Shown in pieces: positions 1 through 6,223 of a DNA stretch of 9,931 bases. The first letter of the stretch is position 1. The number at the start of each line of letters is the position of its first letter. Source of the stretch: Sneathiella sp. (GTDB taxonomy: Bacteria; Pseudomonadota; Alphaproteobacteria; Sneathiellales; Sneathiellaceae). The stretch is taken from NCBI GenBank assembly GCA_002732675.1, contig NVRR01000095.1, positions 1 through 9,931 of the forward strand, in the 5' to 3' direction. The notes beneath the pieces were generated by a model that made no database searches, had not been told where the DNA came from, and saw nothing but the letters and a program-made list of their open reading frames with translations. A program made the position numbers and the translations under genes.

Positions 1-129
1 CGGCTCGTCCTTGTCAGGCGAGACGATACGGAGCATCTGTTGCTACTTGGCCCCGAACGGGACCTGGTGGTTGAGCAGGATATTCCAATACAACCGATGA
101 ATAACCAAAAGAGCGGGGAGACGGCATGA
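1..129 (+). CDS. fliO: Flagellar biosynthetic protein FliO, C-terminal end (partial)
   Basis: The first 42 codons visible form the end of a protein running in from the left edge and stopping at TGA 127-129. The residues RLVLVRRDDTEHLLLLGP followed by VVEQDIPI match the conserved cytoplasmic C-terminal core of FliO, a small membrane protein that helps assemble the FliPQR export gate of the flagellar type III secretion apparatus. The stop overlaps the fliP start in an ATGA, so the two are translationally coupled, and fliO-fliP is the usual gene order. The N-terminal membrane segment lies outside the window. The identification rests on the core motif plus the neighbour; the fragment is short, but nothing else fits as well. 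Confidence 0.85.
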   Translation, partial: RLVLVRRDDTEHLLLLGPERDLVVEQDIPIQPMNNQKSGETA

Positions 130-908
130 GCATGCCGGTGATTGTCAATATGGCCTTTATACGCCGAGTTTTTATATTCCCGCTGCCAATATTATTCGTC
201 CTCTTGCTGCTGCCTGCCGAGACGATGGCGCAAAGCCTGTCCCTCGATCTTGGGGATGGCGGGGGTCCTTTAACGGGTCGTATTGTTCAAATCGTCGTCT
301 TGATGACCATATTAAGCCTGGCGCCGGCAATTCTGATCGTCACCACGTCCTTTACCCGACTGATCGTTGTTCTATCGCTGCTTCGGAGCGCTATTGGCGT
401 CCAGACAACCCCACCAAACGTGGTCATTATCTCGCTTGCACTGTTTCTCACCGCCTTTATCATGGCCCCGACTTTCGAAAGCGCCTATGAAAACGGTGTC
501 TTACCGTTGATAAATGAGCAAATAGATGAAACCGAGGCGCTTGAGCGAACCATCGAGCCGTTCAAAATTTTCATGCTCAAACATGCGCGAGAGAAAGATA
601 TTCTGCTATTCATGGATCTGAGCGCCACTCAGGATGTTGCGACGCCCGAAGCCGTGCCGTTAAAGGTCCTGGTTCCGGCCTTTATGATCAGCGAGCTTAA
701 ACGGGCATTTGAAATCGGCTTTTTGCTGTTTGTACCCTTTGTCGTCATTGATATGGTTGTCGCCTCTATCCTGATGTCCATGGGGATGATGATGCTGCCG
801 CCGGTAATGATCTCCCTCCCCTTCAAGCTGATCTTTTTCGTTCTGGTCGACGGCTGGAACCTGGTCGCAAAAAGTCTGGTGGCAAGTTTCGTCGGCGGCG
901 CAAGTTAG
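126..908 (+). CDS. fliP: Flagellar biosynthetic protein FliP
   Basis: FliP is the main component of the inner-membrane export gate (FliPQR) through which flagellar rod, hook and filament proteins pass. The protein has 260 residues, close to the family norm. An N-terminal Sec signal (residues 12-35, hydrophobic core then AETMA before QS) is followed by the mature N-terminus. The conserved block LTGRIVQIVVLMTILSLAPA at 49-68 and the TSFTRLIVVLSLLRSAIGVQ stretch around 74-93 are classic FliP. The second conserved block near 188-225 (SELKRAFEIGFLLFVPFVV, then IDMVVASILMSMG) is the family signature. The ATG at 126 is well supported: GGGGAG at 115-120 sits 5 bases upstream and the start overlaps the fliO stop. 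fliQ and fliR do not follow; instead an unrelated low-GC pair does. Confidence 0.97.
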   Translation: MSMPVIVNMAFIRRVFIFPLPILFVLLLLPAETMAQSLSLDLGDGGGPLTGRIVQIVVLMTILSLAPAILIVTTSFTRLIVVLSLLRSAIGVQTTPPNVVIISLALFLTAFIMAPTFESAYENGVLPLINEQIDETEALERTIEPFKIFMLKHAREKDILLFMDLSATQDVATPEAVPLKVLVPAFMISELKRAFEIGFLLFVPFVVIDMVVASILMSMGMMMLPPVMISLPFKLIFFVLVDGWNLVAKSLVASFVGGAS

Positions 909-926
909 CGCAGCTGCGGCCTGACC

Positions 927-1424
927 ATGACCAAATTTCGCAATTCCGTCATTATTATTCTGGTTCTGGCCGGGATTATCCTTGCTGCTCTTCCAAATTT
1001 TTCGTCGCCGGAAACGGAATGGTCAAAAACTGACCCATCCCTCAATATCACGCATATTTTTATGGGAGATATCAATTCCCGCGGTAAGCCGGTTGGTTTC
1101 CACGTCGCACCGAAGACCGATGGATATCCGCATGCCCGCATAAAACAGACGCTGTCGGGCCCGAATAAAGCAGGTGTTTATACGGCAATGATCGAAATCT
1201 TTGATCCTGAAACATCGCGTTGGAAAGAAAAATTTTCCAGTATTTTTCCGGAAAAACTGACGAAGCAGCAGATAATTGACGCCATTTTATCTGCCTTCAA
1301 GAATAACAGATTGCCACAGGGCGCCAAATGGCAAGGCCGGTCAGGCCGAGGGTTCCTTATCGAGGGATATACTTTAAAAAATGGTACCGTGAATACTGCC
1401 TACCCGATCTATGTGGCGGATTAA
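927..1424 (+). CDS. Small membrane-anchored or secreted EndoU-type ribonuclease toxin
   Basis: This 165-residue protein starts with one hydrophobic segment (residues 8-23), either a signal peptide without a clear cleavage site or a signal anchor. The rest reads as one bacterial EndoU nuclease domain (about 40-162). Visible family features are THIFMGDINSRGKPVGFH at 42-59 with candidate catalytic His43 and His59 exactly 16 apart, as in XendoU; GPNKAGVY at 79-85 with candidate Lys81; an FFPD-like IFPE at 106-109; and the terminal NTAYPIY with Thr157 and Tyr159, matching the T-x-Y pair of the fold. EndoU domains cleave RNA, and in bacteria they are usually the C-terminal tips of large CdiA, MafB or other polymorphic toxins; here the domain stands alone. 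Spacing to fliP is 18 bases, with only a weak GCGG ribosome site. GC is about 47% over 961-1380 against 54% in fliP. The family call is from motif recognition; the toxin role is inferred. Confidence 0.8.
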   Translation: MTKFRNSVIIILVLAGIILAALPNFSSPETEWSKTDPSLNITHIFMGDINSRGKPVGFHVAPKTDGYPHARIKQTLSGPNKAGVYTAMIEIFDPETSRWKEKFSSIFPEKLTKQQIIDAILSAFKNNRLPQGAKWQGRSGRGFLIEGYTLKNGTVNTAYPIYVAD

Positions 1425-1428
1425 TGCG

Positions 1429-1740
1429 ATGCTGATCATCGACAGAAATACTGAAACCGGATTACTGCACGCTAAAATTATGCCTGAAAATAAACTATTA
1501 GAAGATTTTCTTCAGACAGAAATTCAGCAAGACATTACCCTCATTCATCTTCTGAAACAAAAAACGTTCGATCCGCATGCACTGCCTTTCGAGATCACCG
1601 GCAATGCCCATAGCCTCACCTTAACTAAAGACGAATATCTGATTTCCTCTCTCTATGGCGGAGAACATTGCTGCCGAGGTCCCTTGACGGAATTTATGGA
1701 TATTCTTCAGCAATGGGCATATTTTCTGGAAAATGAATAG
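1429..1740 (+). CDS. Small YacL-like protein, candidate immunity partner of the EndoU toxin
   Basis: This is a 103-residue soluble protein without signal peptide or membrane segment, so it is expected in the cytoplasm. An ATG at 1411 would add 6 residues and overlap the toxin gene, but the ATG at 1429 lies 4 bases after the toxin stop and has GGCGGA at 1415-1420 at 8-base spacing, so it is preferred. The layout (TG-LLHAKI near the N-terminus, a polar helix ending LLKQ, then HSLTLTKDEYLI, and a final LTEFMDILQQWAYFLEN helix) resembles the UPF0231/YacL family as I remember it; this is a by-eye match, not an alignment. Tight coupling to an EndoU gene and a similarly low GC (about 41%) make a cognate immunity protein the best inference. 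No function is proven; it could be an unrelated small hypothetical protein. Confidence 0.6.
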   Translation: MLIIDRNTETGLLHAKIMPENKLLEDFLQTEIQQDITLIHLLKQKTFDPHALPFEITGNAHSLTLTKDEYLISSLYGGEHCCRGPLTEFMDILQQWAYFLENE

Positions 1741-1747
1741 AATGATG

Positions 1748-1788
1748 TTAACTTTTCGTTCATAAATATCCCCTAAAAAGTGTATATT
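1748..1788 (+). promoter_or_regulatory. Putative promoter with CtrA-like box upstream of the FlgC-like gene
   Basis: The 103-base gap between the immunity-like gene and the FlgC-like gene is very AT-rich. It holds TTAA at 1748-1751 and TTCA at 1759-1762, separated by 7 bases, one base off the alphaproteobacterial CtrA consensus TTAA-N7-TTAA. TTCATA at 1759-1764 (4 of 6 to a -35) is 18 bases from TATATT at 1783-1788 (-10-like). A CtrA box over the -35 is the usual arrangement in CtrA-activated flagellar promoters. This is suggestive only; AT-rich DNA yields such matches by chance. Confidence 0.3.
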
Positions 1789-1843
1789 AGAAATTTATTA
1801 TTCGCATAAAGTTTATTTAAAGTTTTAGCGATTGGAAATGGAT

Positions 1844-2236
1844 ATGAACGCAATTATGGGAACTGCTCTTGCCGGCATGGAAGTGGCCGTCAAAAAATTT
1901 GAGGTTTCTGCACGGAACGTCGTCAATCAAGGAACCGTCGGAACACCTGACACTGAAGGTGCGCGCGCCGCTTATAAGGCCGTTGAAGCAATCCAGACCA
2001 GCGATGCGGACGGATCCCCCTCCGTCACCGTGCGTGAAAGGAACCCGTCTACATTCAGGGCTTATGCTCCTAGCAATCCACTTGCCAGTGACGACGGGCT
2101 TGTAGAGATCCCGAACGTCGACCTGGCCAGCGAAATAGCCAACCAGCAAATGGCGATGCAGAGCTACAAAGCCAATATCAAGGTTTTTGAAATCTGGAAT
2201 GACATGCAAAAGACGGCGTTGGATATCAAAACCTGA
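1844..2236 (+). CDS. Divergent FlgC-like flagellar basal-body rod protein
   Basis: About 130 residues, the size of the proximal rod protein FlgC. The last 40 residues, NVDLASEIANQQMAMQSYKA followed by NIKVFEIWNDMQKTALDIKT, form the conserved C-terminal helix of rod and hook proteins (flagellar basal body rod C-terminal domain). The N-terminus has a helix followed by ARNVVNQGTVGTPD, a degenerate version of the axial-protein motif ANNIANxxTxGY. The central region is short, as in FlgC. Three in-frame starts exist: TTG 1832, ATG 1838 and ATG 1844; the last is chosen because GGA at 1834-1836 sits 7 bases upstream. It should be exported by the flagellar type III apparatus and sit in the rod. The degenerate N-terminal motif and its isolation from flgB and fliE make it a paralogue-like rod protein rather than a certain FlgC. 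It converges on, and overlaps by 11 bases, the minus-strand transferase gene. Confidence 0.82.
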   Translation: MNAIMGTALAGMEVAVKKFEVSARNVVNQGTVGTPDTEGARAAYKAVEAIQTSDADGSPSVTVRERNPSTFRAYAPSNPLASDDGLVEIPNVDLASEIANQQMAMQSYKANIKVFEIWNDMQKTALDIKT

Positions 2237-2966
2237 CGGGCAGGTCCTCAATAGATTTAACATCACAATAGATCTCGCGAAGTCCGGCAACCGTGCAGGC
2301 CCCGGCTAGACCGTCCAAATCGACAGCGGCAAGATGCGCCGCTGGTTCAGTCGGCATGCGATAGGAATGCGGCCTGCCCGCTTCAACAGCGACATCAATC
2401 TTTCGGGGATCAAGTGCCAGTCCCTCCCCAGTGAGTTTCATTCGGGCTTCCTTGGCGGTCCAAAGCCAGAAGAAAACCTCATGCCGCTCCTGTGTTTGTA
2501 AGGCGGCCAGGGTTTCCTGCTCCGCCCCTGTGTAATAATGGGCACTTAGCTCGTCAACTTCCACACGCCGATCGAACAATTCCACATCAATGCCGATATG
2601 CCCCTCTTCGGAAATTCCAAAGACGGCCGTATCGGCGGAATGCGACATATTGAAATGGAGATCACGGCACGTCAGGAAAGGCTTCCCGCCCTGTTCCGTC
2701 TCTATCTCAACGGCATTATCCGGCTGGCCGAGGTAATGAGCCAATATCTGGCGTAGCTGGCCATGAGCGCGGACATAGCGTTCCCGATGCAGGTCATAGC
2801 GAAAGCGTTTTGCGCGCGCTCGCTCCGCTTCCCCCAGAATGGCCCAGCAATGTTCAAGGTTGATCGGCCCGTTAGTACCAATATCCGCATGGAAAACATG
2901 CACCGCGTTTTTATCCAAGTTCTTCAACATGCAAAGGAGACTAATGGATGCCGGACCTTGCTGCAA
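2226..2966 (-). CDS. Sfp-type 4'-phosphopantetheinyl transferase
   Basis: The enzyme moves the phosphopantetheine arm from CoA to a serine of a carrier protein (fatty acid, polyketide or peptide synthase). The 246 residues carry every hallmark in order: GGKP at 93-96, FNMSHS at 105-110, GIDVE at 125-129 with the Mg-binding Asp127 and Glu129, and WTAKEA at 169-174 with Glu173. Length and spacing fit the Sfp/Gsp group rather than the short AcpS type. The start is uncertain: TTG at 2966 has a purine-rich stretch very close upstream, and ATG at 2930 (residue 13) fits the usual family N-terminus but lacks a ribosome site. It begins 6 bases after the ABC permease stop, so it is probably the last gene of that transcript. 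No synthase or carrier-protein gene is in the window, so its target is unknown. Confidence 0.95.
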   Translation of the reverse strand: MQQGPASISLLCMLKNLDKNAVHVFHADIGTNGPINLEHCWAILGEAERARAKRFRYDLHRERYVRAHGQLRQILAHYLGQPDNAVEIETEQGGKPFLTCRDLHFNMSHSADTAVFGISEEGHIGIDVELFDRRVEVDELSAHYYTGAEQETLAALQTQERHEVFFWLWTAKEARMKLTGEGLALDPRKIDVAVEAGRPHSYRMPTEPAAHLAAVDLDGLAGACTVAGLREIYCDVKSIEDLPVRF

Positions 2967-2972
2967 CCACCC

Positions 2973-4988
2973 CTAACGCGCCCGCCAAGCCTGGGTTCTT
3001 TTCAAAATGCCCTTGGACGCGATGAGATGCAGAATACGGGCAACCGCATTTGTGTAGAAAATCATCATACCCATAGCTGCGGCGGGCGCGATATCACCCG
3101 CATCATCCATATTCAGCACCGCAACAGAGGCCAGCGCCGTATCCGTTGAATAAAGAAATACAACAGCGGAAACTGTCGTCATCGCATTGACGAAGAGATA
3201 AATCGCGATATCCAAAATCGACGGCAGGCAGACCGGCACTGTAACCCGCGCGAACAGCTTGTAAAAAGGCTGCTTCAATGATGCCGAGACAGATTCAAAT
3301 TCCCCGTCCATTTGCTTCAAGGCCGTCACCGCCGTCAAATGCGACACCGTATAAAAATGGGTGACCGTAACAATCACCAGGATCGCCATGGTTCCATATA
3401 TGCCGTTCAGCGGGTTATCCGGATCATTGAAGAAAAAGATATAGGCAAGGCCCAGCACCATGCCGGGAACGGCCATTGGCAGCATTGCCAGAAACTGAAA
3501 TAAACCACGGCCAAAGGCAAAACCCCGGGTTTTATCCACCATATAGGCGCCAGTAAAGACAACGATAGTCCCGAAAATTGCGGTAAAGGCGGCAAGCTGA
3601 ATGGAATTGGTATAGGCGCCCCATCCGCCCCCATCGGTCAGGTCGAAATTGTAATTCTTAAGGCTAAGACTGAGATCATAAGGCCAGAATTTGATCAACG
3701 CCGCATATTGGCAGACGCCCAATATACCGAGAATAAAGACGGCTACCAATGCGCAGTAAATAAGGCAAAGCCTGTCAAATCTGCGGTTCGGCTTGGGCGC
3801 ATAAACAACCGAGCGCGACGATAGCAAAGCCACCTGTTTCTTCTGCACCTGCCGGTCAATAAAGAAGGCGACAAAAGCAGGCATCAGCAGAACCACAGAG
3901 ACCACCGCTCCCATCTCAAAATTCTGCTGACCGATAACCTGCTTATAAATGTCAACTGCGAGCATGTTATATTGGCCACCAATCACCTTCGGCAGACCAA
4001 AATCCGTAATGACGAGATTAAAGACCACGAAAGACGCGGAGATAAGACCATATCTCGCACCCGGAATGGTCACAGTCCAGAAAGTTTTCCAGGCACTGGC
4101 CCGAAGCGAGATCGCCGCCTCATATAGCCGTGCATCGGAAATGGCGAGGGCGGTGGAAATGATAATCATGGCATGGGGAAAGGTGAAAAATACCGATCCC
4201 AGCAAAATGCCATAGGGCCCATAAATAGATTCGCCCATCATCACAGACTTCAGCATCCCCTGATTCCCAAACAGGTATATAAGCGCGATGCCGGGCAACA
4301 ATGAGGGCACCAGAATGGGCGCCATGGCAATCAGCCGAAAAACGCCCTTAAAACGCATACAGCTACGGTTCAGCGAATAGGAAAAGGCAAAAGCAAGTGT
4401 GACCGTAATGATCGTGCTGACGATCGATATGATCAGCGAATTCTGGATCGAGCGAAAGAGCGACGGGGTCGAGAAATAGGTCACAAAATTTGAAATACCC
4501 GTCGATTGAACCGGACGCAGCACAACTTTTCGGAACGTATTGGAATCAACTTCGTTCCAGTTCGTGCCTGTTTTTCGCTCCGATCCGATCAGATAGACAG
4601 CCTCATCAGAGGTTCCGCGTACCTTGTAGAGAACAGAGCTTCGAAAATTGAAATCGGGAAACAAAGGAATCAAAGACAGGCGGCCATCGGAACTGGTGGC
4701 AAGTTCATCAGGTTTAATAGTCCCCAGTTTAGCATTTAGAACGGCCGCAGAAAGAATATCACCGCTGAATTTCCCATCCTCGTTACTCACCTGGATTTCG
4801 ATTTGCGACAGATCAAAACTGAAAGTCGAGAACGCTTTGGACAGCATTGCATAGAGCGGAAAGGCCAAGGTCACTACAAGATACAGCGCGATGATCACGA
4901 TAAAACTCCGCATCACCATATCATCACGCCCAAGCTTGGCGCTTAACGGGCGACCGGCAGGCATTGTTTCTGGAGACGTGACCGTCAT
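2973..4988 (-). CDS. phnU2: 2-aminoethylphosphonate-type ABC transporter, fused double permease
   Basis: This 671-residue inner-membrane protein contains two binding-protein-dependent permease domains in tandem, the layout of the PhnU2 (AepW) and FbpB-like permeases. TM1 lies at about 27-52. A large periplasmic segment runs to about 175, then the first permease domain spans about 176-385 with its ATPase-contact EAA loop at 290-310 (YEAAISLRASAWKTFWTV then TIPGAR). A linker at 386-403 leads to the second domain (about 404-660), whose EAA loop at 564-586 is degenerate (FESVSASLKQPFYKLFARVT). The start overlaps the ATPase gene stop by 4 bases (ATGA), so the two are coupled. The substrate assignment comes from the matching binding protein and the PhnY and PhnA genes nearby; by sequence alone an iron(III)-type permease would look similar. 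The roughly 115-residue periplasmic segment is larger than I expect for this family. Confidence 0.92.
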   Translation of the reverse strand: MTVTSPETMPAGRPLSAKLGRDDMVMRSFIVIIALYLVVTLAFPLYAMLSKAFSTFSFDLSQIEIQVSNEDGKFSGDILSAAVLNAKLGTIKPDELATSSDGRLSLIPLFPDFNFRSSVLYKVRGTSDEAVYLIGSERKTGTNWNEVDSNTFRKVVLRPVQSTGISNFVTYFSTPSLFRSIQNSLIISIVSTIITVTLAFAFSYSLNRSCMRFKGVFRLIAMAPILVPSLLPGIALIYLFGNQGMLKSVMMGESIYGPYGILLGSVFFTFPHAMIIISTALAISDARLYEAAISLRASAWKTFWTVTIPGARYGLISASFVVFNLVITDFGLPKVIGGQYNMLAVDIYKQVIGQQNFEMGAVVSVVLLMPAFVAFFIDRQVQKKQVALLSSRSVVYAPKPNRRFDRLCLIYCALVAVFILGILGVCQYAALIKFWPYDLSLSLKNYNFDLTDGGGWGAYTNSIQLAAFTAIFGTIVVFTGAYMVDKTRGFAFGRGLFQFLAMLPMAVPGMVLGLAYIFFFNDPDNPLNGIYGTMAILVIVTVTHFYTVSHLTAVTALKQMDGEFESVSASLKQPFYKLFARVTVPVCLPSILDIAIYLFVNAMTTVSAVVFLYSTDTALASVAVLNMDDAGDIAPAAAMGMMIFYTNAVARILHLIASKGILKRTQAWRAR

Positions 4989-6139
4989 CCGTCTGCGCCC
5001 AAATCGTCAGAGAATATTTTCAGTCGCTCACTCGGGATTTCGATGATCAGATTGCTTCCCTCTTGCATATCCATACGCCGGGTCGCATTGACGGAAAAAT
5101 CGGCGATAAGTTCGATTTCTCCCAGCTCGTCGCCGGTGAGACGCGTACGCCAAAAAGAGCCTAAAAACTCCATTTCCTTGATGGTCACCGAGATCGCATT
5201 TTCGGGTTCGTTAAGGACGTCTACTGCACCCGGAGATCGAGCACCGGGTCCATGAGGGATGATATCTTCAGGGCGGATAGCCGCGATGACCGCCTCCCCC
5301 GGCTCAAAACCACTATTACTACTTAAGAAGATTTTACGGCCAATTCTAATGGGAAGCTTGCCATCTTCCGTATTTTCAGCGATGGACGCCTTCAACTGGT
5401 TCATTTCGCCAATAAAATCGGCGACAAAAAGCGTCGCCGGATGCCGATAAATATCTGTTGGCGTCCCAATTTGCTCGATAACACCATGGTTCATCACCAC
5501 AATCCGGTCGGCCATGGAAAGCGCTTCCTCCTGATCATGGGTCACCATCACGGTAGTAATGCCGAGCTTTCGCTGTAAGTCCTTTACTTCATGGCGAAGA
5601 TGCACCCGGACTTTAGCATCCAACGCCGACAATGGCTCATCGAGCAGAAGCAGGCCCGGTGACATGGCAATCGCCCGCGCAAGCGCGATGCGTTGTTGCT
5701 GTCCGCCGGACAACTGTGCCGGATATTTCTTCCCCTGATCGGGCAAGCCGACCAGTTCCAGCAGCTCGGTTACCCGTGCTATGATCGCCGGTTTTGCAAG
5801 GCCCACATTTTCCAGCCCAAAGGAAATATTTTTCTCAATTGTCAGGTTAGGAAACAGCGCGTAGGACTGAAAAACAATACCAAAATCCCGCTCAGCCGGC
5901 GGCAAGTTGGAGATATCCTTATGCGCCTGCTCGATGGTGCCTTTGGTCTGTAAATCAAGACCGGCAATCGCCCGCAATAAGGTCGTCTTCCCGCAGCCGG
6001 AAGGGCCCAGAAAACAGACAAATTCACCTTCTGAAATACTCAGCGAAATATTTTTGAGGGCAATAAAGTCGCCGAAAGCCTTCCATAACCCCTCAATTCG
6101 GAGATAGGCGTCCTGCTGAGTATGTAACGCTTGTTCCAC
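4985..6139 (-). CDS. phnT2: 2-aminoethylphosphonate-type ABC transporter, ATP-binding protein
   Basis: Cytoplasmic ATPase that powers the importer. Numbered from an upstream GTG at 6157, the motifs are Walker A GPSGCGKTT 51-59, Q-loop Gln97, signature LSGGQQQR 149-156, Walker B LLLLDEPLSALD 169-180 and switch His207; a C-terminal TOBE-type regulatory domain fills about 260-390, as in the PotA/FbpC/PhnT2 group. The start chosen is GTG 6139 (384 residues), because GGGGGG at 6147-6152 lies 7 bases upstream; the GTG at 6157 has no ribosome site. It is the middle gene of the transporter set: the binding-protein gene is upstream across a hairpin, and the permease gene overlaps its stop. AEP as substrate is inferred from context. 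In marine bacteria a homologous set has been called AepXVW, as I recall. Confidence 0.94.
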   Translation of the reverse strand: MEQALHTQQDAYLRIEGLWKAFGDFIALKNISLSISEGEFVCFLGPSGCGKTTLLRAIAGLDLQTKGTIEQAHKDISNLPPAERDFGIVFQSYALFPNLTIEKNISFGLENVGLAKPAIIARVTELLELVGLPDQGKKYPAQLSGGQQQRIALARAIAMSPGLLLLDEPLSALDAKVRVHLRHEVKDLQRKLGITTVMVTHDQEEALSMADRIVVMNHGVIEQIGTPTDIYRHPATLFVADFIGEMNQLKASIAENTEDGKLPIRIGRKIFLSSNSGFEPGEAVIAAIRPEDIIPHGPGARSPGAVDVLNEPENAISVTIKEMEFLGSFWRTRLTGDELGEIELIADFSVNATRRMDMQEGSNLIIEIPSERLKIFSDDLGADG

Positions 6140-6180
6140 CGATAATCCCCCCGGCACAGTTTCATGATGGCTTAATGAGA

Positions 6181-6208
6181 GAAAGGCACCGCTTTCGCGA
6201 TGCCTTTC
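6181..6208 (-). promoter_or_regulatory. Intercistronic hairpin between the binding-protein and ATPase genes
   Basis: GAAAGGCA (6181-6188) and TGCCTTTC (6201-6208) form a perfect 8-bp stem; inside it, after one mismatch, CGC (6190-6192) pairs GCG (6197-6199) around a 4-base loop. In the minus-strand transcript it begins 15 bases after the SBP stop and is not followed by a U-run, so it is unlikely to be a full intrinsic terminator. Such hairpins between a binding-protein gene and its membrane-component genes commonly protect the upstream mRNA end or let only part of the transcripts through; that role is inferred here. Confidence 0.6.
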
Positions 6209-6223
6209 ATATTAATCATAAAT

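Noticed and set aside
885..925. GCGC...GCGC and GCAGCTGC palindromes after fliP as a terminator.
   Set aside because: Stems are only 4 bp, no U-run follows, and the next gene starts 18 bases later.
1411..1428. ATG at 1411 as start of the immunity-like gene.
   Set aside because: It lies inside the toxin gene without a ribosome site; ATG 1429 has GGCGGA at good spacing.
1817..2290. Antisense open frame of 157 codons across the FlgC-like gene.
   Set aside because: Its product has no recognisable motif and spans the convergent junction; the plus-strand frame shows the conserved rod C-terminal helix.
6181..6208. Intrinsic terminator between the binding-protein and ATPase genes.
   Set aside because: The stem is good but no U-run follows on the minus strand, and the downstream genes belong to the same transporter.
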